7,835 bases of DNA from JAICYJ01 sp036263035 (GCA_036263035.1 DATAHR010000004.1:1-7835), one strand, 5' to 3'; positions 1 through 6,341 are shown, counted from the first letter of the stretch. A program made the numbers and translations. Notes: a model not told the origin generated them from the letters alone.

Positions 1-458
1 TCCCCCGGCGGCTCCAGCGCCAGGTCGCGCCAGCTGTACCGGTGCCGGTGCGCGCCCTCATGCAGCGTCTCGACGTCCTGCGTCAGCGTGCCGCCGTCGG
101 CCACCGCCATCACCTGGACGCCGCGGCAGACTCCCAGCACGGGCATGCCGCGGTCGAACGCCCCGCGCGCCATCTCGAGCTCGAACGCGTCCTCCTCGTC
201 CGGCCCGGGATTCGTCAGCTCGTGCGGCTCGTGGCCGTAGTGCCTGGGGTGCACGTCGTCGCCGCCCGTCAGCAGCAGGCCGTCGACCATGTCCAGCAGC
301 TGCGGGACGTCCTGCACCGGCGTTCGCCGCGGCAGCAGCACCGGCAGGACCCCGAACCGCTCCAACGGGTCGCGCAGACCCGGCTCGGTCTCGAGCAGCA
401 GCGAATCTGCCAGCATGATCGTGTAGCCGATCACCGGCCGGCGGCCGTTGGCGCTCAT
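1..458 (-). CDS. Class I glutamine amidotransferase-like hydrolase (peptidase C26 / PuuD type), C-terminus off the window
   Basis: Partial gene: 152 codons are visible from ATG 458-456, and the frame is still open at base 1. The protein resembles gamma-glutamyl hydrolases of the C26 family (PuuD-like), cytosolic enzymes that cleave gamma-glutamyl bonds with a Cys-His-Glu triad. Seen directly: the N-terminal strand RPVIGYT (residues 7-13), the oxyanion-side loop GLLLTGGDDVHPRHYG (60-75), an acidic PDEEDAFELEMARGA helix (86-100), and the nucleophile elbow PVLGVCRGVQ with Cys111, followed by GGTLTQD (122-128). The family's catalytic His and Glu would lie in the missing part, so activity cannot be confirmed. 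The start overlaps the stop of the upstream glycosyltransferase gene by four bases (ATGA, 455-458), which indicates translational coupling and membership of the sqdB operon. The real substrate is unknown. Family assignment is firm; a specific role in glycan or polyamine metabolism is not supported. Confidence 0.88.
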   Translation of the reverse strand, partial: MSANGRRPVIGYTIMLADSLLLETEPGLRDPLERFGVLPVLLPRRTPVQDVPQLLDMVDGLLLTGGDDVHPRHYGHEPHELTNPGPDEEDAFELEMARGAFDRGMPVLGVCRGVQVMAVADGGTLTQDVETLHEGAHRHRYSWRDLALEPPG

Positions 459-1507
459 CGCAGCCATGCGCGCACGAGGGCGTTGGCGAAGCCCATGCCG
501 TAGCGAAAGTGCGCGGGCTTTTTGCTCACGCCCGAGATCCGCTGGGTGATGGTCACGGGTACCTCGATCGTTCGCAGCTTCTTCTTGGACGCCTCGACGA
601 TGAACTCGGAGTTGTGGAACTGGTCCTGCCGGAACTCGAGGCCGCGAAGCGACTGCGTCCGGATCGCCCGGTACCCGCATGCCGGATCCGTCACCTTGCT
701 CCACGTCAGCAGAGACAGCAACTGCGCGAACAGCTTGATCCCGAGCTCCCGCGCCGCGTGGTTCGGGTCGGCCTCGCCCAGCACCCGCGATCCGTTCACG
801 ACGTCCGCCTCGTCGGCGACGATCGGCGACACCAGCCGCGACAGCTCCGACGGCTGGTGCTGGCCGTCGGCGTCCATCGTCACCACGATCTCCGCGCCCG
901 TCACCAGCGCCAGGCGGTAGCCGGTGCGAAGGGCTGCTCCCTGGCCGCGGTTCATCGGCAGCCGCACCGCCGCCGCGCCCGCCTCTCGCGCCGCCTCGGT
1001 CGTGTTGTCCGCCGAGCCGTCGTCGATCACGATCGCGTGCAGCGGCAGGTTGCAGACACGGTCGGGGAGCGCCTCGAGCACGTGGTGGATGTTCCCCGAC
1101 TCGTTGTACGCCGGGATGACGATGGCGATGCCACCGGCGAACGCCTCGGGATGCCCGTACTGCTCGAACTGCTCCAGGGCGAGGTTCTCGATCAGCCGGG
1201 TGAGGTCCCGTCGCGACCGCTCCTGCCGCCCGGACAGCGTGAACGCGAACAGGTAGAGGATGGCCACGGCGAGCACCGTGGCGCCCAGGATCTGACGGCC
1301 GCCCCCGCGCTTGAAGCTGAACTCGTCGAACCCCCAGCCGACAACCTCGGGCACCGCCGACAGGATCAGCAGCGGAATCACGAACACGACGAACCGCATC
1401 AGCAGGTCGCCGTTGCCGATCTTGCCCTGACGGTAGCTGCGGATCGTCAGCACGCCGAACGCCAGCGCCACCAGCAGGCCGGCGGTGCGAAGTGGAGTCA
1501 GCGGCAT
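455..1507 (-). CDS. DUF2304-GT2 fusion: membrane-anchored glycosyltransferase of the polyprenyl-phosphate sugar synthase type
   Basis: 350 residues. The N-terminal part looks like DUF2304: a helix at about residues 8-21, then FVVFVIPLLILSAV (39-52), a short loop, a helix at about 74-91, and the charged amphipathic stretch RRDLTRLIENLALEQF (99-114). A complete GT-A family 2 domain follows: IPAYNE (131-136), IDDGS (161-165), MNRGQGAALRTG (185-196), the metal-binding DADGQH (212-217), DPACGYR (274-280), and a C-terminal EVPVTI segment. There is no C-terminal membrane domain. Relatives such as dolichyl- or polyprenyl-phosphate mannose/glucose synthases transfer a sugar from a nucleotide donor to a lipid phosphate at the inner membrane face; the sugar used here is unknown. 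ATG 1507 is chosen because AGGAG lies 8 bases upstream and because the frame further upstream is arginine-rich shadow sequence across sqdB. The gene sits 11 bases after sqdB, so co-expression is very likely. Loading a sulfoquinovose-type sugar is possible but is inference. Confidence 0.92.
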   Translation of the reverse strand: MPLTPLRTAGLLVALAFGVLTIRSYRQGKIGNGDLLMRFVVFVIPLLILSAVPEVVGWGFDEFSFKRGGGRQILGATVLAVAILYLFAFTLSGRQERSRRDLTRLIENLALEQFEQYGHPEAFAGGIAIVIPAYNESGNIHHVLEALPDRVCNLPLHAIVIDDGSADNTTEAAREAGAAAVRLPMNRGQGAALRTGYRLALVTGAEIVVTMDADGQHQPSELSRLVSPIVADEADVVNGSRVLGEADPNHAARELGIKLFAQLLSLLTWSKVTDPACGYRAIRTQSLRGLEFRQDQFHNSEFIVEASKKKLRTIEVPVTITQRISGVSKKPAHFRYGMGFANALVRAWLR

Positions 1508-1515
1508 GCCGGGCG

Positions 1516-1521
1516 CTCCTA
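1516..1521 (-). promoter_or_regulatory. Ribosome binding site of the DUF2304-GT2 gene, overlapping the sqdB stop codon
   Basis: On the minus strand the bases read TAGGAG, where TAG (1521-1519) is the sqdB stop codon and AGGAG (1520-1516) is a good Shine-Dalgarno. The ATG at 1507 follows after 8 bases. Stop and RBS share bases, so a ribosome finishing sqdB sits exactly on the RBS of the next gene. This supports coupled translation and decides the ATG 1507 start. Confidence 0.75.
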
Positions 1522-2691
1522 GTCGACCTTCGCCAGCGGCCGGCCGCGCCAGAGCGTCCTCGGGTCGATGCCCTCCGCGATCACCCGGTGCTTGTACCTG
1601 TCGATCGTCGTCAGCACCGACTCGATCAGGGTCTCGGAGAGCAGCGTCGGCTTCAGCCCCAGCGACGGCAGCTTCGTGTGGACCGGGTTGTAGTAGTGCT
1701 CCTCGAGCTCGACACGCGGGTTCTGGAGGTTCTCGATCGTCACCTCGACCCCGACCTCGCCGGCCGCGTGGCGCACCTTCTCGGCCAGCTCGGCGACGGT
1801 GAACGACTCGGTGAACTGGTTGTAGACCCTGAACTCGCCCGGGTCGGCCGGGTTGTCGGCCGTCAGCTCGACGCACTGCAGCGTGTCGACGATGTTCAGG
1901 AACCCGCGCGTCTGGCCGCCCTTGCCGTAGACCGTCAGCGGGTGGCCGATCATCGCCTGCACGCAGAAGCGGTTGAGCGCCGTGCCGAACGCCTGGTCGT
2001 AGTCGAACCGGGTGAGCAGCCGCTCGTCGAGCGTCGTCTCCGGCGTCTCGATGCCGTACACCACGCCCTGGTTGAGGTCGGTCGCGCGGATGCCCCAGAT
2101 GCGGCACGCGAAGTGGATGTTGTGGCTGTCGTGCACCTTCGACAGGTGGTAGAAGGAGCCGGGGAGCTTCGGGAACGGCAGTGTGTCCTTGCGGCCCTTG
2201 TGCTCGATCTCGATGTAGCCCTCTTCGATGTCGATGTTGGGCGTGCCGTACTCGCCCATGGTGCCCAGCTTGACCAGGTGGGCGTCCGGCACGTGGTCGC
2301 GCATCGCCCACAGCAGCTTGAGGGTGCCGACGACGTTCAGCTGCTGGGTGATCACGCAGTGGTCGACGCTCTGCATCGACCAGGGCGCGCTCGGCTGCTC
2401 GCCGAAGTGGATGATGGTCTCGGGGGCGAAGTCGCGGACGATGTCGGCGATGAAGGTGCCCTCGGCGATGTCGCCGACGTGGGACTCGATCGTCTTGCCG
2501 GACACCTCCTTCCAGGCGGCGATCCGCTCTTCGAGCGTTGCGATCGGCGTCAGCGAGTCGGTGCCGGCCTCCTGGTGCCAGCGACGGCGGGCGAAATTGT
2601 CGACCACCGCAACGTCGTGGCCCTTGCCCGAGAAGCGCATGGCCGTCGGCCACCCCAGGTAGCCGTCGCCGCCCAGAATCAGAACTCGCAT
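1519..2691 (-). CDS. sqdB: UDP-sulfoquinovose synthase (SQD1/SqdB family, extended SDR)
   Basis: 390 residues, close to the mature length of plant SQD1 and bacterial SqdB. These NAD-dependent short-chain dehydrogenase/reductase enzymes convert UDP-glucose plus sulfite into UDP-sulfoquinovose, the donor of the sulfonated head group of sulfolipid (SQDG) and of some archaeal N-glycans. Visible: Rossmann motif GGDGYLGW (7-14), the family-specific DSLTPIATLEERI stretch (45-57), FGEQPSAPWSM (96-106), KLGTMGEYGTPNIDIEEGYI (141-160) carrying the catalytic Thr144, YHLSK with Tyr181 and Lys185, TDLNQGVVYG (204-213), YGKGGQTRG (255-263) and EEHYYN (330-335). Whole blocks match plant and cyanobacterial SQD1 as I remember it. 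One change stands out: Pro100 where plant SQD1 and SqdB have Arg (FGEQR). ATG 2691 is preferred over ATG 2697 because GGGAG lies 7 bases upstream of the former and only 1 base upstream of the latter. First gene of a three-gene operon. Family assignment is very secure. Confidence 0.95.
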   Translation of the reverse strand: MRVLILGGDGYLGWPTAMRFSGKGHDVAVVDNFARRRWHQEAGTDSLTPIATLEERIAAWKEVSGKTIESHVGDIAEGTFIADIVRDFAPETIIHFGEQPSAPWSMQSVDHCVITQQLNVVGTLKLLWAMRDHVPDAHLVKLGTMGEYGTPNIDIEEGYIEIEHKGRKDTLPFPKLPGSFYHLSKVHDSHNIHFACRIWGIRATDLNQGVVYGIETPETTLDERLLTRFDYDQAFGTALNRFCVQAMIGHPLTVYGKGGQTRGFLNIVDTLQCVELTADNPADPGEFRVYNQFTESFTVAELAEKVRHAAGEVGVEVTIENLQNPRVELEEHYYNPVHTKLPSLGLKPTLLSETLIESVLTTIDRYKHRVIAEGIDPRTLWRGRPLAKVD

Positions 2692-2698
2692 CCGCATG

Positions 2699-2703
2699 CT
2701 CCC
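2699..2703 (-). promoter_or_regulatory. Ribosome binding site of sqdB (decides between two ATGs)
   Basis: The minus strand reads GGGAG at 2703-2699. The ATG at 2691 lies 7 bases downstream, a normal spacing, while the in-frame ATG at 2697 is only 1 base away and is unlikely to be used. The 2691 start also gives an N-terminus (MRVLILGGDGY) aligned with SQD1 relatives. Confidence 0.6.
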
Positions 2704-2732
2704 GTCGTCGTTGATGGCGCATGGCGAGCCGC

Positions 2733-2744
2733 CCGGCGCGCCGG
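2733..2744. repeat. 12-base perfect palindrome in the divergent intergenic region
   Basis: CCGGCGCGCCGG is a perfect inverted repeat. It lies in the 117-base gap between sqdB (minus, starts 2691) and the GT-C-type gene (plus, starts 2809), about 42 bases upstream of the sqdB start. It could be a regulator half-site pair or a short GC hairpin in the sqdB leader. In DNA this GC-rich, such a palindrome can also arise by chance, so no function is assigned. Apart from this, the gap holds the -10-like box at 2794-2799 and the sqdB RBS. I found no convincing -35/-10 pair for sqdB. Confidence 0.4.
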
Positions 2745-2793
2745 AGCCGGATTGTCCCATACGACCCCGACGGCCAGCGCCGGTTGGCGTGGA

Positions 2794-2799
2794 TAAACT
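2794..2799 (+). promoter_or_regulatory. Possible -10 box for a leaderless transcript of the GT-C-type gene
   Basis: TAAACT fits the TANNNT -10 pattern common in actinomycetes. It lies in the only clearly A/T-richer patch of this gap (GGATAAACT). The ATG at 2809 begins 9 bases after it, the distance expected for a transcription start at or next to the A of ATG. No Shine-Dalgarno is visible before 2809, which fits leaderless initiation. No -35 hexamer is evident. Confidence 0.4.
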
Positions 2800-2808
2800 C
2801 CCGCGCCG

Positions 2809-4842
2809 ATGTCCTCCCGATTCGAACCGGTGGCGCTGCTCGCCGCGCCGGCCGGTCTGCTCGCGGCCCGCCTGCTCGGGATCGACCCGCTCGCCGTCTG
2901 GTGCGCCTTCGCCGTCTGCGTGATGCTGCCCGGCTGGGGTGCCATGCGGCTGCTGCGGGTCGAGCGGGAGCTGGGCCTGGCCGGCGCCTCCGCCGTGGCC
3001 ACCGCGCTCGGCCTCGCCGTCTGGATCGCGCCGCTGGCCGCCGCCTTCGCCGCCGGCCTGCCGCTCGGTGCGCCGCTGGCGGTCGTCCTCGGCGCCGGCG
3101 TGCTGCTCTGCCTGGCGGCCGTGACCAGGCCGCTGCTGTTCGAGCGGGTGGAGTGGTGGGAGGTGGTGGCGGGCGCCGTCGCGGCGGCCGCGTTCGCCTT
3201 CGTGGCGTGGCGGCTCTCCACGGGGATCATCTCGGATGCGCTGTTCCACGTCGGGCGGATGCGCAAACTGAGCGACCTCGGCTCGCTGTCCATCACCGAC
3301 ATCTCCTCCTACAAAGACGGCGCCCCGCACGCCGGCTACGCGTTCCCCCTGCTGCACGCCGCGTTCGCCGGCACCGCAAGGGTTGCTGGGGTGGACGTCG
3401 CCACCGCCTTCGTCTACCTGCTGCCGCTCTGCGCGTTCCTGACGATGACCGGCGCGTTTGCGGTGGCCCGGTCGCTGACAGGCTGGCGCACCGCCGGCTA
3501 TCTGGCGGCGGCGGTGCTTGCCTGGGACCTCGTGACGCTGATCAACGGGCTGATCATGCAGGTCAACCAGCCGCCGGTGTTCACCTTCTTCGTGCTCACG
3601 CCGGCCGCGATCCTGCTGTTCATCGCCGCCATGCGCGGGTCACGGTCGGCGGCCTGGGCGACGATGGCGGCGGTTGCGGTGATCGCGCTGGTGCATCCCA
3701 CCTACGCGGCTCCCTCCCTCGCGATCGCAGCGGGCATCGCGCTCGGCTCCTGGCGGGCGCACCTGCGCATGCCTCCCGTCGCGCTGGAGGCGCTCGCCGC
3801 CTCGTTCCTCGCCAGCGCCGCGGCGGCGGCATGGATCTGGTGGGTCGCCATCGACGGCGGCCAGCGGCGGCAGATCATCACGCACTCAGACGAGTTCCTG
3901 CACCACGGCTCCCGGGCGATCCTGATGTACCCATGGGCGCCGGTGTTCGGCCGCGGCTACGTGCTGGTGGCGATCATCGGCCTGATCCTGCTCGCCCGCT
4001 ACCGGGACATGCTGCCGACGGCCGGAGCGATGCTTGCGCCGCTCGTCCTGCTGCTGCTCCCCGGGCTCAGCACCGTCGTGCTGGCCGTGAGCGGGATGGG
4101 GCAGTTCCACCGCTTCTGGCAGGTGCTGCCGTGGCCGGCCGTGCTCGCGGCGACCGCCTGCGTCGCGGCCGGGCTGCTCGGGTGGCGCAGGGCGCTGCCT
4201 GTGGCGCTCGTGCTGGCGGTGCTGATGACCGTCTTGCGCGTGGAGCACTCCTTCTGGCGGCAGCCGACCAGCATCGTCGTCGTGGCGGCGCTGCTCGGCG
4301 TGCTGGCGGCGCTGATCCTGCGGCCGCGCAAGATCGTCGAGGCGGGGCCGTGGTGGGTGTCGTCGCTGCTGGTGGCGGCCGTGATGCTCGGGCCGGTGTG
4401 GGAGGGCGTCGGGCGTGTCTGGGACGAGGCGAAGGCCGGACCGCACAGGGCGGTGCGCGAGGACCTGCGCACCGTGCTGACGCCCGACGTCTGGAACTAC
4501 TTCCGCGGGGTGCACGGACCGCCGCCGGTGGTGCTCGGCGAGGATCACCGGCTGTTCGAGCTGCTCGCGTACGCCGACGTGTACGCCGCGGCGCTGCCGG
4601 AGGCGAGGTCGCGGGCGGAGCCGAAGGTCGACACCGCCGGACGGCGGCAGGATGAGCTGACGTTCTTCGATCCTGCGACGACCGCCGCCGAGCGGACCAC
4701 GGTGATCGACCGGCTGCACGCTGACTACGTGCTGCTGGACACCCAGGGGCAGTCCGATGTCGCGCCCCAGATCCTCTCGCAGCCAGGGCTGAAGGTGGTC
4801 TACCGCGGCCCGCGGTTCGTGATCCTCCGGGTCGAGCGGTAG
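2809..4842 (+). CDS. Large polytopic membrane protein, probable GT-C-fold glycosyltransferase
   Basis: 677 residues. It has many hydrophobic helices (about residues 6-24, 30-48, 57-80, 88-105, 117-134, 198-220, 228-248, 257-274, 281-294, 301-314, 325-346, 384-397, 403-427, 442-458, 462-476, 487-504, 516-530) and then a soluble tail of roughly 145 residues. GT-C-like features: SDALFHVGRMRKL (142-154), the usual place for acidic and His residues before a loop; a conserved-looking YAFPLLHA (177-184); HPTYA (296-300); GQFHRFWQVLP (431-441); and a tail ending with DYVLLDT (639-645) and a small beta segment, as in many lipid-linked-sugar transferases. Such enzymes take a sugar from a polyprenyl-phosphate donor on the outer membrane face. 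I cannot name the acceptor or the exact family; a DUF6541-like actinobacterial family is possible. The gene is divergent from the sqdB operon and its last 43 bases overlap the flippase 3' end. No SD is visible at ATG 2809, so leaderless translation is likely. Confidence 0.72.
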   Translation: MSSRFEPVALLAAPAGLLAARLLGIDPLAVWCAFAVCVMLPGWGAMRLLRVERELGLAGASAVATALGLAVWIAPLAAAFAAGLPLGAPLAVVLGAGVLLCLAAVTRPLLFERVEWWEVVAGAVAAAAFAFVAWRLSTGIISDALFHVGRMRKLSDLGSLSITDISSYKDGAPHAGYAFPLLHAAFAGTARVAGVDVATAFVYLLPLCAFLTMTGAFAVARSLTGWRTAGYLAAAVLAWDLVTLINGLIMQVNQPPVFTFFVLTPAAILLFIAAMRGSRSAAWATMAAVAVIALVHPTYAAPSLAIAAGIALGSWRAHLRMPPVALEALAASFLASAAAAAWIWWVAIDGGQRRQIITHSDEFLHHGSRAILMYPWAPVFGRGYVLVAIIGLILLARYRDMLPTAGAMLAPLVLLLLPGLSTVVLAVSGMGQFHRFWQVLPWPAVLAATACVAAGLLGWRRALPVALVLAVLMTVLRVEHSFWRQPTSIVVVAALLGVLAALILRPRKIVEAGPWWVSSLLVAAVMLGPVWEGVGRVWDEAKAGPHRAVREDLRTVLTPDVWNYFRGVHGPPPVVLGEDHRLFELLAYADVYAAALPEARSRAEPKVDTAGRRQDELTFFDPATTAAERTTVIDRLHADYVLLDTQGQSDVAPQILSQPGLKVVYRGPRFVILRVER

Positions 4843-6269
4843 ATCGCCTCGCGCTCGCCGGGCGGCAGCCCGGCCGGCAGCAGGAGCAGGTAGGCGGCGC
4901 CCGCCGCCGCGCCGGTGGCGAGCAGGGAGATGTACCAGGCCGAGCCCGAGGTGACCGCGTGGACGGCGACCGCCGCGACGAGGCACGCGGCCGCAGGGAT
5001 GAGCAACCGCAGGTAGTCCCCGGTGTAGGGCTGGATGCCGACCACCCGTGAGACCTGCGCGAGCCGCACCAGGTTGACGCCTGCGATGGCGACGGCAGAG
5101 GCGACCGCCGCGCCCTCGATCCCGTGCGCCGACGACAGCGGTGCCGCCAGCGCGACCAGCACCGCCACGGCGATCGCGTTGTCGAGGAGGTCGAGCCCGG
5201 TGCGCCCGACCATGATCAGCACGAAGGCGACGCTGCCCGTGGCGACGTTGATCAGCTGGCCCGCGAGCAGGATGCGAAGCGCATCCTCGCCGCCGGCGTA
5301 GCGCGGGCCGAAGGCGGCGAGCACGTCGGCGGCCGCCACCCAGAGGATGATCACGACCGGGATGGTCGCGGCCAGCGCCCAGCGCGTGGCGCTCTTGAAC
5401 AGGCCGTCCAGCTGGTCGCGCAGCCCACGGGCATGCAGGTCGGCGGCGAACGGGGAGAAGAGCAGATTCACTGACGTGAGGAAGAGCAGGAGCACCTGCG
5501 AGATGCGCCCGACCGCCGCGTAGGTGCCGACCTGGGCATCGGAGACGTAGGCTCCGACGACCCACAGGTCGGCCCAGAACAGCGCCTGTGCGAGCAGGGC
5601 GGAAGGGGCGCGGGGGAGCCCGAACCGCAGCGCGCCCTGCACCTGCTCGGGCCTCGCCCGCTCGTCACCGAATCCGTCGCTGGCCCGCCGCCAGAGCACC
5701 CGGGCGGCCACGAGGCCGAGCAGCCAGGAGAGGTCGTAGCTCCACACCGCCGAGTCGACGCCGCCGCCCGCGGCGAAGGCGACGACGGCCAGCGCGATCC
5801 ATGCCAGCGGCTGCCCGATCCAGAACACCCACAGCGTCGGTGCCATCTGCTTCAGGCCGCGGGTGGCGCCCAGGTAGACGTTGGCGGCGGCGGCGAGTGG
5901 GATCGACGCTGCGGCGATGGCGATCTCGCCTGAGCCGGCGGCGGCCGCCACGCCGGCGATCACGGCCGCGGCGGCCACGCTGACGGCGAAGGCGACGCCG
6001 GTGCAGCGATCGACCAGGCTGCGCATCGTCCGCAGCTGCCCGGCGCCGCGGGCGATGGCGACATCCCGCACCGCGGAGAGATCCATGCCGAACCGGCTTC
6101 CGGCCGCTGCGACGAACGCCACCTGCACGGCGACGGTGACAAGGCCGAGGCCGGAGCGGCCGAGCTGGCGGCCCATCAGCACCTGCACGCCGAAGGCCGC
6201 CGCGACGCCGGCGGCGAGGCCGACGATGTTGAGGGCGGTGCCGGAGAGGAGGGTGCGGTGGTCGCTCAT
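4800..6269 (-). CDS. Wzx/MviN-type lipid-linked oligosaccharide flippase (MOP superfamily)
   Basis: 489 residues from ATG 6269, the normal size for polysaccharide flippases. The N-terminus has the characteristic RTLLSGTALNIVGLAAG start, followed by GRQLGRSGLGLVTVAVQV and RFGMDLSAVRDVA, as in O-antigen/teichoic flippases of the MATE/MOP fold. About 12-14 hydrophobic helices span the whole length. The centre contains FGLPRAPSALLAQALFWADL and VSDAQVGTYAAVGRISQV, where family members show a second-half repeat, plus GPRYAGGEDALRILLAGQLI. These proteins move undecaprenyl- or other polyprenyl-linked glycans across the cytoplasmic membrane. A GTG at 6332 would add 21 residues (including REKDYEAPP) that the family does not have, and it lacks an SD; ATG 6269 has only a weak, distant GAGG. 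Start uncertain, family secure. The gene converges with the GT-C-type gene and overlaps it by 43 bases, so the two probably serve one glycan pathway but are transcribed separately. Confidence 0.88.
   Translation of the reverse strand: MSDHRTLLSGTALNIVGLAAGVAAAFGVQVLMGRQLGRSGLGLVTVAVQVAFVAAAGSRFGMDLSAVRDVAIARGAGQLRTMRSLVDRCTGVAFAVSVAAAAVIAGVAAAAGSGEIAIAAASIPLAAAANVYLGATRGLKQMAPTLWVFWIGQPLAWIALAVVAFAAGGGVDSAVWSYDLSWLLGLVAARVLWRRASDGFGDERARPEQVQGALRFGLPRAPSALLAQALFWADLWVVGAYVSDAQVGTYAAVGRISQVLLLFLTSVNLLFSPFAADLHARGLRDQLDGLFKSATRWALAATIPVVIILWVAAADVLAAFGPRYAGGEDALRILLAGQLINVATGSVAFVLIMVGRTGLDLLDNAIAVAVLVALAAPLSSAHGIEGAAVASAVAIAGVNLVRLAQVSRVVGIQPYTGDYLRLLIPAAACLVAAVAVHAVTSGSAWYISLLATGAAAGAAYLLLLPAGLPPGEREAIYRSTRRITNRGPR
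4802..4816. other. GC hairpin at the overlapping 3' ends of the GT-C-type and flippase genes
   Basis: ACCGCG - GCC - CGCGGT forms a 6-bp stem with a 3-base loop. It lies within both coding regions and touches the flippase stop codon (4802-4800). No T-run follows on either strand, so it is not a canonical intrinsic terminator. It could slow polymerase or protect 3' ends in both directions, or be a by-product of the CGC/CGG codons. Confidence 0.3.
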
Positions 6270-6334
6270 CTGCGCGGGCGGCGCCTCGTAGTCTTTCTCA
6301 CGCACCGGCGGTCTCGCCCGTTTCACGAGCACAA

Positions 6335-6341
6335 AGGAGGT
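6335..6341 (+). promoter_or_regulatory. Strong Shine-Dalgarno for the 41-codon gene
   Basis: AGGAGGT (within AAAGGAGGT) is an almost perfect complement to the 16S rRNA 3' end and lies 5 bases before ATG 6347. It is the best ribosome binding site in the window, in an otherwise SD-poor region. It is the main evidence that the tiny reading frame that follows is translated. Confidence 0.8.

Noticed and set aside
1508..2722. Extension of the DUF2304-GT2 frame upstream to give 755 residues
   Set aside because: The extra 405 residues are Arg-rich shadow sequence across sqdB. The good SD and the family N-terminus mark ATG 1507.
2751..2756. GACAAT on the minus strand as the sqdB -10 box
   Set aside because: It matches the consensus only partly, no plausible -35 lies 16-18 bases upstream, and it does not fit TANNNT.
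1492..2796. A 434-codon plus-strand open frame opposite sqdB
   Set aside because: Its translation is rich in Arg, Val and His with no motif, and it is antisense to the unmistakable sqdB gene. It is a product of the high third-position GC.
2698..3357. Extension of the sqdB frame upstream to give 612 residues
   Set aside because: The added part is low-complexity Gly/Arg/Gln sequence antisense to the GT-C-type gene. The Rossmann fold begins at 2691 with a proper SD.
2721..4655. A 644-codon plus-strand open frame in another frame of the GT-C-type gene
   Set aside because: Almost entirely Arg, Gly and Ala with no domain signal. The frame starting at 2809 has clear membrane helices and motifs.
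4802..4816. Hairpin as a rho-independent terminator
   Set aside because: The stem is GC-rich but no T-run follows on either strand, and it lies inside coding sequence.
3886..5565. A 559-codon minus-strand open frame across the GT-C-type and flippase genes
   Set aside because: Arg/His-rich composition without motifs, and it overlaps two recognisable genes.
6270..6332. GTG 6332 as the flippase start
   Set aside because: It adds 21 charged, Pro-rich residues not expected in the family, has no SD on the minus strand, and lies at the RBS of the opposite small gene. ATG 6269 is preferred, with some doubt.
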